Shown one piece after another: positions 9,069-17,906 of a stretch of 64,000 bases of DNA; the stretch's first letter is position 1, and each line of letters starts with the position of its first letter. The stretch is from GWF2-38-69 sp965228125. GTDB lineage: Bacteria > Verrucomicrobiota > Lentisphaeria > Victivallales > GWF2-38-69. The stretch lies in the NCBI GenBank assembly GCA_965228125.1, contig OZ245791.1, positions 806,001 through 870,000 on the forward strand. Direction: 5' to 3'. Made by a program: the position numbers and the translations under genes. The notes below the pieces were generated by a model. It worked only from the letters and a program-made list of their open reading frames with translations, was not told where the DNA came from and made no database searches.

Positions 9069-9074
9069 AAAAAC

Positions 9075-9115
9075 AAACTAAAAAGGAGTGAGAAATCACT
9101 CCTTTTTAGTTTTGA
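9075..9115 (+). terminator. Strong terminator after rpoZ
   Basis: A perfect 17-bp stem runs from 9075-9091 to 9096-9112 around a GAAA tetraloop, with core AAGGAGTGA/TCACTCCTT. The stem starts A-rich and ends T-rich. It closes the etfB-etfA-acyl-CoA dehydrogenase-rpoZ unit just before the glycosyltransferase fragments. Confidence 0.9.
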
Positions 9116-9127
9116 GGCTATCCTGCT

Positions 9128-9907
9128 ATGAGCTCTCTCTCTGTAAAATTAAACAAATTATACTCTCACACATTTATCCTTCTTTTTTTAATTTTTCTAC
9201 TTGCGTTCGGCTTAAGACTCGCAAGACACCTCCAGGAAAACCGCAAGGAGCCCGATACATACGCATATCTAGCTTTCTCAAATACATGGAAAGAACATGG
9301 AGCAGATTACGCTTTTTCTGATCCTCTTGGAGCATATCCGCCTGCTTTAGTAACGGTTTATTATTGTGCAGCAAAATTAAACATTGATATGCTTTCTGCC
9401 GGGGTCTTTTTGGGGGCTCTTCTGGGAGCACTAATGATCTATGCAGGGTACTGTAGCGCTCTTTATATTTTTGAGAAAAAATCGCTCGCATCACTAGTTG
9501 CTCTTTTTGTAGCGATACATCCATTTTTAGTTAGGACTAGTGTCAGCGGCTATCGGGAAATGCTTTATTTTCCTTTCATATCTTTTGCAATCATGTTTGC
9601 CATAAAAGCTATTAAAATGAAGTCAAGTTGGAGTTGGCTCCTGTCCAGCATACTTTTATCGATGGCTACGACCATCAGGAAGGAAGGAATTATGTTTCTG
9701 GGGATTTTCTTAATCTGGCTGTTGATAGAACCTTTGTTTAGCAAAAACTTTAAATTAGAAAACCTAGAAAAAAATATATTGAACTTTATTTTAGTATTGC
9801 TTACTTTCTCGACAATTATCTTCCCGATATGGTATTCAATGCCGAAATCATCTACTTGGAACCCTCTATACTTAAATTCGCTAGACTTCTCACTACAAAA
9901 TGATTGA
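9128..9907 (+). CDS. GT39-like membrane glycosyltransferase, N-terminal part
   Basis: The 259-residue protein is very hydrophobic, with about six to seven transmembrane helices. The first loop carries the REPDTYAYL-like segment (here KEPDTYAY), where an Asp after helix 1 is the typical catalytic acid of GT-C polyprenyl-phosphate-sugar transferases (ArnT/PMT type). SGYREMLYF and IRKEG motifs also fit. Known GT39-like enzymes are about 500 residues long; this one ends abruptly in the middle loop. The next gene, overlapping by eight bases in another frame, supplies the missing half. GAGG lies ten bases upstream of the ATG. It is probably one gene split by a frameshift. Confidence 0.7.
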   Translation: MSSLSVKLNKLYSHTFILLFLIFLLAFGLRLARHLQENRKEPDTYAYLAFSNTWKEHGADYAFSDPLGAYPPALVTVYYCAAKLNIDMLSAGVFLGALLGALMIYAGYCSALYIFEKKSLASLVALFVAIHPFLVRTSVSGYREMLYFPFISFAIMFAIKAIKMKSSWSWLLSSILLSMATTIRKEGIMFLGIFLIWLLIEPLFSKNFKLENLEKNILNFILVLLTFSTIIFPIWYSMPKSSTWNPLYLNSLDFSLQND

Positions 9908-10640
9908 ACCAATAGATTTCCTGATTATTATCAAAAAAATTCTGGAAGGAGTTATCTTTCCTCCGATAGTAGTTATGCTAGTCTTTATGTTTATTAATGT
10001 TAGGAAAGTATCTGCAACAAAAAACTTGCCATTTCGCTTTGGAATCTACCTATTTGTAATGCTTTTTTTAGTGAAGCTTGTCCTTACTCTGCAAGGCTCT
10101 ATGACTACCTTGAGATACTGCTATGATCTCATTTTTCCAGCTATTGTTATATCAATTCCTGGCTTGTACTTTGGAACAGATTTTTTAAGCAAGGTTTTAG
10201 GAAAATTTAAAGCTATAAATAAAAAAACAATATTTTTTATTTTGACTCTCTCGATAATTATTTCCTGCATGGGAAAAGCATTTAGCCCGCCATCTTTAAA
10301 GCCGAGTACTGAACAGTTAATACAAATTATGAAAAGAGAAACTAATAACAAACCCTTTACGCTTATTACGGAATATGAACCTCTTACTTTCAAATATCTC
10401 CTTAAAAATTCCAATGTCCTAGATTTGAATGTTGTTTATAATCCAAATCATCCTGAATACTTTAATTATGCTTTAGACCATGTAAAACGCTTTCACAAAT
10501 GCCCTGTATTTATAGCCATAAAATCAAAGGACTCGGATTTTAGATTGTCTTTTGAAACATCAGGGATAAAATTTCCAATAACCTTGATAAAGGAAGTCCA
10601 TGACAAAAAAAATTATTACTCTTTATACATCTATCGTTAA
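9900..10640 (+). CDS. GT39-like membrane glycosyltransferase, C-terminal part
   Basis: The 246-residue protein has about four transmembrane helices, then a soluble C-terminal domain of about 110 residues. The segment TTLRYCYDLIFPAIVISIP matches the RYLLPxLP helix entry in the second half of GT-C (ArnT-like) enzymes, and a C-terminal soluble domain is also expected there. It lacks the N-terminal catalytic loop present in the gene before it. The ATG at 9900 lies inside the end of that gene in the +1 frame. Either two chains assemble, or a single indel near 9890-9900 broke one gene of about 505 codons. Confidence 0.65.
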   Translation: MIEPIDFLIIIKKILEGVIFPPIVVMLVFMFINVRKVSATKNLPFRFGIYLFVMLFLVKLVLTLQGSMTTLRYCYDLIFPAIVISIPGLYFGTDFLSKVLGKFKAINKKTIFFILTLSIIISCMGKAFSPPSLKPSTEQLIQIMKRETNNKPFTLITEYEPLTFKYLLKNSNVLDLNVVYNPNHPEYFNYALDHVKRFHKCPVFIAIKSKDSDFRLSFETSGIKFPITLIKEVHDKKNYYSLYIYR

Positions 10641-10642
10641 TT

Positions 10643-12565
10643 ATGTTTTCTGAAATAAAAGCCAAGATCATTTTTAGTTTATCCCATAATTTTTTTTTAT
10701 TTAAAAGACTATTAATAAATCATTCCTTTCTTAGACGACTATTAATCGTTTTCTGGCATATAGGGGGATGTGTCATTACATATTTCATTGCATATCTCCT
10801 ACGATTTGAATGGAATCTGCCTACTAAAGATTTTTTTACTTTCCTATATACACTCCCGTTTTTATGCATTTCATGCACAATCATTTATACTGTATTCAGA
10901 ATGCACTCGGGCCTTTGGTCTTACTTCAGCTTTAATGACCTACCTAAGATTCTTTTAGCGTCAGTTATTAGCGTATTAACCTTCCTTTTCCTTATAGCTA
11001 TCTTCCTTAAAAACTACTTGCCTAATATCCCTAGAAGTGTTCTTGTTTTGGAAATTATTTTTCTTTCCCTTTGGGCTTCCGGAGGAAGATATCTAGTCCG
11101 TTTGATATACGAACATAGATCAGCTAAGAAAGCTAATAACATTAATAACACATCAAGAATATTAATAGTTGGGAATCTTCATGACTGTGATCTGCTGATG
11201 CGCAACAACAGGAGAGAAAGCATAGGCCGCATAGTAGGAATCATAACTGACAGCATCTATGAAAACAAGATGACTCTTCAAGGAGTACCTGTATATAGTA
11301 AACCAATTCAGGATACAGGTATAATTGCTGCAAAAAAGCAAGCTGACTATGTTTTAATTCTCCCGCCATTTAACAAGCCCTCACAAATGAATATAATTGT
11401 TGAGAGTTGTTCTTTGGCTAAAATTGCATGCCAATTTCGTATGATCCCATCCCTTACAGAACTTACATCTGGCAACATACAGGTTTCCTGCATTAAACAT
11501 GTCGAACTCGAAGACCTTCTTGGCAGAGGAAAAAGAGAATTGGATCGTTCTATACTAAAAACCTGTCTTGCTAATAAGAAAATCATGATCACAGGCGCTG
11601 GCGGCAGCATTGGCTCTGAATTATGTAGACAAATAGCAAGTTATTCGCCTGATACGTTACTTGTTTTTGAAACTAATGAATTTTCCTTATATACGATAGA
11701 ACAGGAATTGAAAGGCTCCTATCCTTCTCTTAATATCATTGCATTTGCCGGTGATATCAGACATGAAGAGGAAGTAAAATCAGCCATAAACTTAGCAGGC
11801 GGTATAGATATTTTATATCATGCAGCAGCTTATAAGCATGTCCCCCTCATGGAAGAAAATGTTCCTGCTTGCATAAGAAACAATGTCATTGGCACTTATA
11901 GACTCGCAAAAACAGCAGAAGATTGCCTGGTTAAGAGATTTGTAATGATTTCAACTGACAAAGCGGTACGACCAACAAGTATTATGGGAGGAAGTAAAAG
12001 ACTTGCTGAAAAAATAATATCCAACAGAAAAAATTTATCTAAAACTGTTTTCGTAGCCGTTCGATTTGGAAATGTGCTTGGCAGCAGTGGCAGTGTAGTA
12101 CCCCTCTTCAAAAAACAAATTAAAAATGGTGGACCTGTAACTGTAACAAGCCCAAATATGAGAAGATTCTTCATGACAATACCTGAAGCTGTAGACCTCG
12201 TTCTGCAGGCTGGGGCTATTGGTGATCAAGGCGAAATTATGGTTCTGGAAATGGGAGAACCTGTAATAATAGCAGATATGGCCCGAAAACTTATCGAACT
12301 TTCTGGACTAGTTCCGAATGAAGATATCAAAATTGAGTTTACAGGTTTACGTTCAGGAGAAAAAGAATATGAAGAAATCATAACAGAAGATGAGAACGTA
12401 GCCCGTACACCTTATGATAAAATCTGGGTGATGAAAAAGGACCAGAACAAAGCTAAATCAAATGATATCAATATTAAACTTCTCGAAAAATATGTTCTCT
12501 CCAACGACGAACAATCTTTGCGTAAATTATTAGCTCAATACATTCCGGAAAACATGTTTCTTTAA
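10643..12565 (+). CDS. Membrane nucleotide-sugar 4,6-dehydratase (WbpM/PglF/CapD family)
   Basis: The protein has 640 residues. Four N-terminal transmembrane helices (about 25-160) precede a first Rossmann domain (ILIVGNLHDC) and a short-chain dehydrogenase domain beginning TGAGGSIGSELCRQI (about 310). The active-site stretch STDKAVRPTSIMGGSKRLAEK has the Asp-Lys pair that marks this dehydratase family in place of the usual Tyr-x3-Lys chemistry. Relatives convert UDP-GlcNAc to the 4-keto-6-deoxy sugar for UDP-FucNAc, QuiNAc or bacillosamine. The gene starts two bases after the GT39-like fragment. Its last 36 bases overlap the convergent WecA-like gene, as wbpL and wbpM are neighbours in Pseudomonas O-antigen loci. 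Confidence 0.9.
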   Translation: MFSEIKAKIIFSLSHNFFLFKRLLINHSFLRRLLIVFWHIGGCVITYFIAYLLRFEWNLPTKDFFTFLYTLPFLCISCTIIYTVFRMHSGLWSYFSFNDLPKILLASVISVLTFLFLIAIFLKNYLPNIPRSVLVLEIIFLSLWASGGRYLVRLIYEHRSAKKANNINNTSRILIVGNLHDCDLLMRNNRRESIGRIVGIITDSIYENKMTLQGVPVYSKPIQDTGIIAAKKQADYVLILPPFNKPSQMNIIVESCSLAKIACQFRMIPSLTELTSGNIQVSCIKHVELEDLLGRGKRELDRSILKTCLANKKIMITGAGGSIGSELCRQIASYSPDTLLVFETNEFSLYTIEQELKGSYPSLNIIAFAGDIRHEEEVKSAINLAGGIDILYHAAAYKHVPLMEENVPACIRNNVIGTYRLAKTAEDCLVKRFVMISTDKAVRPTSIMGGSKRLAEKIISNRKNLSKTVFVAVRFGNVLGSSGSVVPLFKKQIKNGGPVTVTSPNMRRFFMTIPEAVDLVLQAGAIGDQGEIMVLEMGEPVIIADMARKLIELSGLVPNEDIKIEFTGLRSGEKEYEEIITEDENVARTPYDKIWVMKKDQNKAKSNDINIKLLEKYVLSNDEQSLRKLLAQYIPENMFL

Positions 12566-13540
12566 TGCCGTTTCCCTCTTCTTGATATATAACACAACAA
12601 CTGTCAGATATATAATGGAAATAATTATTAGATAAAAAACACCTAAATAATTATTCCTATTACAAAACAATAAGCTAACTACAATCACATTATAAGCAAC
12701 CCCAATATAGAATATAGTCTTGTGGCTTGCTCCGGCAATATTCAATCTTTGATACCAGTGCTCCCTGTGGGCCGACCATACCCTCTTCCCCTGCAAACCT
12801 CTTTTGATAAGCGTACAAGTAGCATCAAAAAGAAATAACGAAGCTAGCATGACTGCCTGAATAATGCTCAATTCCTTTAATGTGATAGAATATAAGATCA
12901 TTCCACCTAAAATATAACCAAGAAAAATGCTTCCGACATCTCCCATAAAGATTCTAGCTTTAGGGTAATTCACTCTTAAAAAACCTAAAACAGAAAGTCC
13001 AAGGATAAGAGATATCACCCCTACAAAAGCCCCCAAAATAAAGAGCCCAAAACAAATGAAGAATGCCTCTTGCGTCGCATATCCGTCAGTCCCATCCATG
13101 AAGTTAAACAAATTTATAAACCATAACCAGCAGAAAGCTAGGATTACTTTTTCAATTAATATTGGCATAAACATCCAACCTCTCGGCAAAAATAAAACAC
13201 TAATTATCACAACCACAATCTGAACGATAAATCTTAAAGCGGCAGATAAATCTTTAAAGTCATCAAGCAAACCAATACCTGCCATAATTACAGAAGATGC
13301 CAAAATTACAATTATAGGGAAACTAAATTCGCCTGAATCTAGGAAATAATAAAAAACCATTCCAATATAGAAAACTAATACAAATACAATTCCACCCCCT
13401 CTCGGAGTCGTACCAACATGAGAACTCCTATGGTTTTCGACATCCATAATTGAGAGTTTCATAGCATAAGGAATTGTCAAAGGAACTACTAGAATACTAG
13501 TAATCAACACTGTAGTAAAATAAACGTAATGCACCGTCAT
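12530..13540 (-). CDS. Undecaprenyl-phosphate sugar-1-phosphate transferase (WecA/WbpL family)
   Basis: The 336-residue polytopic protein has about ten helices. Diagnostic MraY/WecA motifs are present: TPRGGG in the first loop, LLDDFKDLS, NLFNFMDGTDGYA (the catalytic Asp region), FMGDVGSIFLG and SAHREHWYQRL (the HxxH-like loop). The family moves a HexNAc-1-phosphate from UDP to the lipid carrier, starting a glycan repeat unit. The size and neighbours (a WbpK/V-like epimerase next to it, a WbpM-like dehydratase opposite) suggest D-FucNAc or GlcNAc as first sugar; that is inference. It is last in the long minus-strand locus and overlaps the convergent dehydratase gene tail to tail. Confidence 0.9.
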   Translation of the reverse strand: MTVHYVYFTTVLITSILVVPLTIPYAMKLSIMDVENHRSSHVGTTPRGGGIVFVLVFYIGMVFYYFLDSGEFSFPIIVILASSVIMAGIGLLDDFKDLSAALRFIVQIVVVIISVLFLPRGWMFMPILIEKVILAFCWLWFINLFNFMDGTDGYATQEAFFICFGLFILGAFVGVISLILGLSVLGFLRVNYPKARIFMGDVGSIFLGYILGGMILYSITLKELSIIQAVMLASLFLFDATCTLIKRGLQGKRVWSAHREHWYQRLNIAGASHKTIFYIGVAYNVIVVSLLFCNRNNYLGVFYLIIISIIYLTVVVLYIKKRETALKKHVFRNVLS

Positions 13541-13541
13541 A

Positions 13542-14468
13542 TTATCTTAAATTTTGTATCGTTTTAACTAGCCCTTCAGATGCCGAAATAGGCATTTTTT
13601 TTAACCCTAATGCTCTCTTTAATTTAGCATTACTAACAACATAATTTTCTGTTAATTTCTGTAGTCTTTCATTAGTTAAGGGTAAATGTAGAATCGTTCC
13701 TATTTTGGCACAGATTTTTACTAGCAATTTATTACATTTCCATATCCTAAAAGGGTTTGACATAGTTTTCGCCATCATGGAGATTATTTCATTTGTAGAT
13801 AAGTTTTCATCATCGCAAACATTATATATCCCGCTGGGTATGTCTTTTTCAATCAATTGGGCTATCACATAGCATAAATTATCAATCGATGTAAATGAAC
13901 GTCTGTTTTCAAAAGATCCTAATGGATACGGAATACCTTTTTTAACAAAATTGTATAATAAATTTAAGTTGCCTTTATTACCTGGCCCGTGGATCATACA
14001 TGGGCGAAGAATGTACACTAATTTACCAGTAACTGTATTCTGCTCTAAAATGTATTTTTCGGCAGCAATTTTACTTTCGCCATATGATCCTTTTGGATTA
14101 GGAACAACATCTTCTGTCAGCACATGATTGTCCAATTTGTCTGCTGCTGCTTTTACCGAACTGAAAAAGATAAACTTTTTTGCTCCCGATGTACAAAACC
14201 AATCAAATATCGTCTTCGTCAGTCCTGTATTTATATCAAAATATGTCTGAGCATTAGTTTGATTCTTGGTATCGTGTGCTTTCCCTGCCAAATGAATAAC
14301 AATATCAACAGGAGGTATTCTTCCCAAGTCACTCCAAGCATAAGTTTTAAGTAGTCCTTCTTTTTGAAATGACACGATGTCCAGCCCATAAATAGTGTAC
14401 TGCTCTTTAAGGGAAACTACTAAATTGCTACCTACAAAACCATGAACTCCTGTAATAAGTAAATTCAT
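13542..14468 (-). CDS. NAD-dependent epimerase/reductase (WbpK/WbpV-like)
   Basis: This 308-residue extended short-chain dehydrogenase begins MNLLITGVHGFVGSNLV, with the GxxGxxG NAD(P) site. The catalytic Ser and Tyr-x3-Lys lie in FFSSVKAA and YGESKIAAEK. Members next to WbpL/WbpM-type genes act as C4 reductases that finish UDP-D-FucNAc or UDP-D-QuiNAc from the dehydratase product. I infer that role here from position, one base from the WecA-like gene. Simple 4-epimerase activity remains possible. The spacing to the GT4 gene upstream is also one base, so the three genes are tightly coupled. Confidence 0.8.
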   Translation of the reverse strand: MNLLITGVHGFVGSNLVVSLKEQYTIYGLDIVSFQKEGLLKTYAWSDLGRIPPVDIVIHLAGKAHDTKNQTNAQTYFDINTGLTKTIFDWFCTSGAKKFIFFSSVKAAADKLDNHVLTEDVVPNPKGSYGESKIAAEKYILEQNTVTGKLVYILRPCMIHGPGNKGNLNLLYNFVKKGIPYPLGSFENRRSFTSIDNLCYVIAQLIEKDIPSGIYNVCDDENLSTNEIISMMAKTMSNPFRIWKCNKLLVKICAKIGTILHLPLTNERLQKLTENYVVSNAKLKRALGLKKMPISASEGLVKTIQNLR

Positions 14469-14469
14469 A

Positions 14470-15684
14470 TCAATTTTCTTGAAATATTTTTAATAATCTA
14501 TCAATTATAATTACTTTAGAAAAGTTTTTATCATAGAATTGCTTGCCATTTATTCCTTTTTGCTTCAAAATTTCCTTTTTTTGCCGATAAGCATTCATAA
14601 CATTATTTGCTAGTGAAACATAATCAGATGAATTACACACATAACCACAATTAGCTTCTTTTAAAACTTGAGCACCTATTCCATTCAGCATGCCAACAAT
14701 TGGTTTTCCAAATGCCATATATGATTGAATTCTTGAAGGAATAGTTTTTGAAAAGTTATTATCTTTTTTTAGAGTAACTAACATAATATCAGCGTGAATA
14801 AAAAAATTGGGCATCTCTTCCAATGGAAATCTTCCAAGCAAGAAAATATTTTCTTTTAGGTTTAAACGAATGATTTCTTTCTCTAGGAAAGCTTTTTTCC
14901 TCCCGTCACCTACAAATATCCATTTTATTTCTGGAATTTCTTGAGTTAAAATAACAGCATTAATAATAGAGTCAAAATCTTGTGCTTCCCCAATATTTCC
15001 AGCAAACATAACCTTAAAACCATCTGGCATTATACTTTTAAATTTATCTCTATTAGAATTTATTGTATTGCAAAACAAGTCCTCTGCCCAATAAGGAACA
15101 TATCTTATTTTTGTTAATCTATTAACACCTTTTTCTTCTACTGAAGATATGAATGCTTCTGATTGTACCAATATTTTGTCAGTATCTTTATAAATATATT
15201 TCACCATTTTATTCAACAAACTTATTAAAATATTTGATTTTACTTTCCCAGCTGCTGAAACACTTTCTGGCCATAAATCCTGTAGCCATAAAAAAGACTT
15301 GCTACTAAATAATCTTTTATGTAATAGAGCCGGAAATACTTGTGTAATGGGCGAAACAGCATAAGTAAAAGTCAGATCATATTTCTTTGTATGAAAAAGT
15401 ATAAAGATACAAGAAAATATAACAAATGAAATATAATTCAATGCCAGAGTCAGTCCGGTTCCATTACCCCTTGGAATAAGTGGAACTCTATATATTTTGA
15501 CTCCGTTGTAATATTCCTTATTAAAACCCAAAAAACTATAACCTTTATAAAACTTTCCTTGTGGATAATTTGGTTTTCCTGTTAAAACAGACACATCATA
15601 CCCTCTCTTGTATAAGTCAACAGCTAAATCATTTATTCTAAAATTTTCAGGCCAGAAATACTGACTTACAATTAAAATTTTCAT
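14470..15684 (-). CDS. Glycosyltransferase family 4 (WbuB-like)
   Basis: The 404-residue GT-B enzyme opens KILIVSQYFWPENFRINDL, and WLQDLWPESV in the N-terminal domain is typical of WbuB-type transferases. The C-terminal domain has VMFAGNIGEAQDF and a PSRIQSYMAFGKPIVGM segment that aligns with the GT4 nucleotide-sugar site. WbuB in E. coli O26 transfers L-FucNAc; the L-sugar pathway encoded next door (16751-19820) fits that donor class. It lies one base from the epimerase gene downstream. Confidence 0.8.
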   Translation of the reverse strand: MKILIVSQYFWPENFRINDLAVDLYKRGYDVSVLTGKPNYPQGKFYKGYSFLGFNKEYYNGVKIYRVPLIPRGNGTGLTLALNYISFVIFSCIFILFHTKKYDLTFTYAVSPITQVFPALLHKRLFSSKSFLWLQDLWPESVSAAGKVKSNILISLLNKMVKYIYKDTDKILVQSEAFISSVEEKGVNRLTKIRYVPYWAEDLFCNTINSNRDKFKSIMPDGFKVMFAGNIGEAQDFDSIINAVILTQEIPEIKWIFVGDGRKKAFLEKEIIRLNLKENIFLLGRFPLEEMPNFFIHADIMLVTLKKDNNFSKTIPSRIQSYMAFGKPIVGMLNGIGAQVLKEANCGYVCNSSDYVSLANNVMNAYRQKKEILKQKGINGKQFYDKNFSKVIIIDRLLKIFQEN

Positions 15685-15756
15685 TTATTTTGCTAGGATT
15701 TTTATATTTCCTATTTTTGAAGATTTTGTAAATTAGATTTTGCAAATAGGAATTAT

Positions 15757-16680
15757 TTAAAGTTCACATTTAGCCCATGCTACATACTCTTTAAGACCTT
15801 CGAAAATCAAAACAGTTGGATTATAACCTATTGCGGTACGAGCAGCAGATATATCAGCCAAACTATGAAGCACATCTCCAAGTCTTGGTTTTCCATAATT
15901 TACATTTGGTTTAATTGCACTGGCCAAGCCAAGCAGATCTACAAGACGGTTAATAGTAATCCGATCGCCGCTACCAATATTAAATGCACCAGATACTCCT
16001 ATTGACATAGCCGCTTTGATATTTGCTTGTACGATATCTTCTACATTAACAAAATCTCGCGTTTGTTCTCCGTCTCCATAAATAGTCAAAGGTTCTCCTC
16101 TTAACATTTTAAAAACGAATATTGGAATAACATTACCATAAGCATCGAATCTCTGATTAGTTCCATAAACGTTAAAATAACGAAGGCAAACAGCTTCTAT
16201 ATCATATATCTTAGCATACGCTAAACACTCTTTTTCCATACACAGCTTGGAACTGCCATAGGGAGTATCTGGTTCTATTGGATGATCTTCCCTAATTGGA
16301 ATAGTTTTAAGTTCACCAAAAATTCCTGCTGATGAAGATGCCACAATCTTGCGGACTCCTGCTTTTCTTGCAACTTCCAGTACTTTTATTGTTCCCATCA
16401 CATTAATATCTGCATCAAGCAAAGGGTTATCAATTGAACGCTTATTGCCGACTGATGCGGCTAAGTGAAAAACCACTTCGATTCCCTTCATAACCTCTGT
16501 GAGAATAGATTCATCTCTAATATCACCGTTAACAAAACGCACATCTGATATGGTATTTAAATTTGAGCGATAACCGGAAAGTAGATTGTCCAATACAGTA
16601 ACAGTATGTCCTTCTATCAATAGCTGTTTAACTAAATTAGAACCAATAAAACCAGCTCCGCCAGTAACCAATGTTTTCAT
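15757..16680 (-). CDS. UDP-hexose/HexNAc 4-epimerase-like enzyme
   Basis: This 307-residue extended short-chain dehydrogenase begins TLVTGGAGFIGSNLVKQLL. It has ASSSAGIFG and the catalytic YGSSKLCMEKE. NVYGTNQ and GDGEQTRDFVNVEDIV follow the GalE/WbpP pattern. WbpP-type enzymes interconvert UDP-GlcNAc and UDP-GalNAc, and a WbpO-type dehydrogenase is encoded at the head of the same locus (45907-47214), as in Pseudomonas O6. UDP-glucose epimerisation is an alternative. A 72-base gap separates it from the WbuB-like gene. Confidence 0.8.
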   Translation of the reverse strand: MKTLVTGGAGFIGSNLVKQLLIEGHTVTVLDNLLSGYRSNLNTISDVRFVNGDIRDESILTEVMKGIEVVFHLAASVGNKRSIDNPLLDADINVMGTIKVLEVARKAGVRKIVASSSAGIFGELKTIPIREDHPIEPDTPYGSSKLCMEKECLAYAKIYDIEAVCLRYFNVYGTNQRFDAYGNVIPIFVFKMLRGEPLTIYGDGEQTRDFVNVEDIVQANIKAAMSIGVSGAFNIGSGDRITINRLVDLLGLASAIKPNVNYGKPRLGDVLHSLADISAARTAIGYNPTVLIFEGLKEYVAWAKCEL

Positions 16681-16750
16681 TTATTCTCCTAATCCTATTA
16701 TTCATAATCTCACAATAATTAAATCCTCTCTGTTAGTAAAGAGGTATTAA

Positions 16751-17899
16751 TCATAATATTGGCTTTTCATCAATTCCATGCCAACGATTTGAAAGCTTGG
16801 TAGTTCCAAGAATGAGTTTTAAGACGCGCCATGAAGTATTATTTACCTGATATTCTGGGCATATCTGACTGCTGTAACCCCCGGTCTTTTCAAATTCAAA
16901 AATAACAAGTTCAATAGAATCCATAACAATATCTGGATTAAGGCCTGGAAGTATAATGGTTCCGGCATCTATAGCTTCGGGTCTTTCAAGGGACTGCCTG
17001 ATAGTAACAGCCGGAAAATTCAATATACTTGACTCTTCGCTTATTGTACCACTATCAGATATGACGCATTTAGCATTCTGCTGAAGAGCAATGTAGTCAA
17101 AAAAGCCGAAAGGTTTTAAAAATTGAATACGGGTATCAACCTCTATATCTTTGATTTCTTCCAAACGTTTCCGGGTGCGAGGATGAGTCGAAACAATCAC
17201 AGGGAGCTTATATTCATCAGCAAGCCTATTTAAAACAGCAAGTATCTTTTTGAGATTTTCCGGAAAATCCACATTCTCCTCTCTGTGAACACTTACAATA
17301 AAATATTTCTTTTCTTCAATATCTAGTAACTTTAGAATTTTAGAACTTTCAATCTCTTTCCTGTGTTCTTTAATGACTTCAAACATCGGAGAACCTGTTA
17401 CATAAATATATCTGTGAGGAATTCCTTCAGAAAGCAGATGCCGACGGGAGTTTTCTGTATAAACCAGATTAAAGTCAGCAATGTGGTCAATAATTTTGCG
17501 ATTAATCTCTTCAGGTACATTAAGGTCATAAGAGCGGTTACCAGCCTCCATATGATAAATTGGAATTTTCATTCTTTTTGCCATAATAGCTGCTATACTT
17601 GAGTTTGTATCACCTAGAATAAGAACAGCATCAGGTTTTTCCGCTTTGAAAACTTCTTCTATTTTAATCAACGTATCTCCCAGTACATGGCCTAGAGAAG
17701 AAGTGTCAACACCAAGATAATAATCCGGTTTGCGAAGTTTTAGATCTTCAAAGAATATCTGGTTAAGTTCATAATCATAATTCTGTCCTGTATGGACAAA
17801 AATATGGTTAAAATAACAGTCAGCGAGTTTAATAATCTTAATTAGCCTTATAATTTCCGGCCTTGTTCCGACAACTGTCATTAATTTTAGTTTTTTCAT
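16751..17899 (-). CDS. UDP-N-acetylglucosamine 2-epimerase family (WecB/FnlC/WbjD)
   Basis: The protein has 382 residues and a GT-B-like fold. Markers are VVGTRPEIIRL at the N-terminus, DTNSSIAA, HMEAGNRSYDLNVPEEINRKI, VSVHREENVD and SDSGTISEESSILNFP. The variant GNRSYD-x-N-VPEE and the position after CapE-like and RmlD-like genes place it with the third step of UDP-L-FucNAc or L-QuiNAc synthesis rather than plain ManNAc formation. It lies seven bases from the reductase gene upstream, so the three are one sub-operon. Confidence 0.85.
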   Translation of the reverse strand: MKKLKLMTVVGTRPEIIRLIKIIKLADCYFNHIFVHTGQNYDYELNQIFFEDLKLRKPDYYLGVDTSSLGHVLGDTLIKIEEVFKAEKPDAVLILGDTNSSIAAIMAKRMKIPIYHMEAGNRSYDLNVPEEINRKIIDHIADFNLVYTENSRRHLLSEGIPHRYIYVTGSPMFEVIKEHRKEIESSKILKLLDIEEKKYFIVSVHREENVDFPENLKKILAVLNRLADEYKLPVIVSTHPRTRKRLEEIKDIEVDTRIQFLKPFGFFDYIALQQNAKCVISDSGTISEESSILNFPAVTIRQSLERPEAIDAGTIILPGLNPDIVMDSIELVIFEFEKTGGYSSQICPEYQVNNTSWRVLKLILGTTKLSNRWHGIDEKPIL

Positions 17900-17906
17900 A
17901 TTATAA

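Noticed and set aside
9174..9524. Minus-strand open frame over the GT39-like gene
   Set aside because: It is antisense to the catalytic loop and shows no motif; also overlaps the terminator region.
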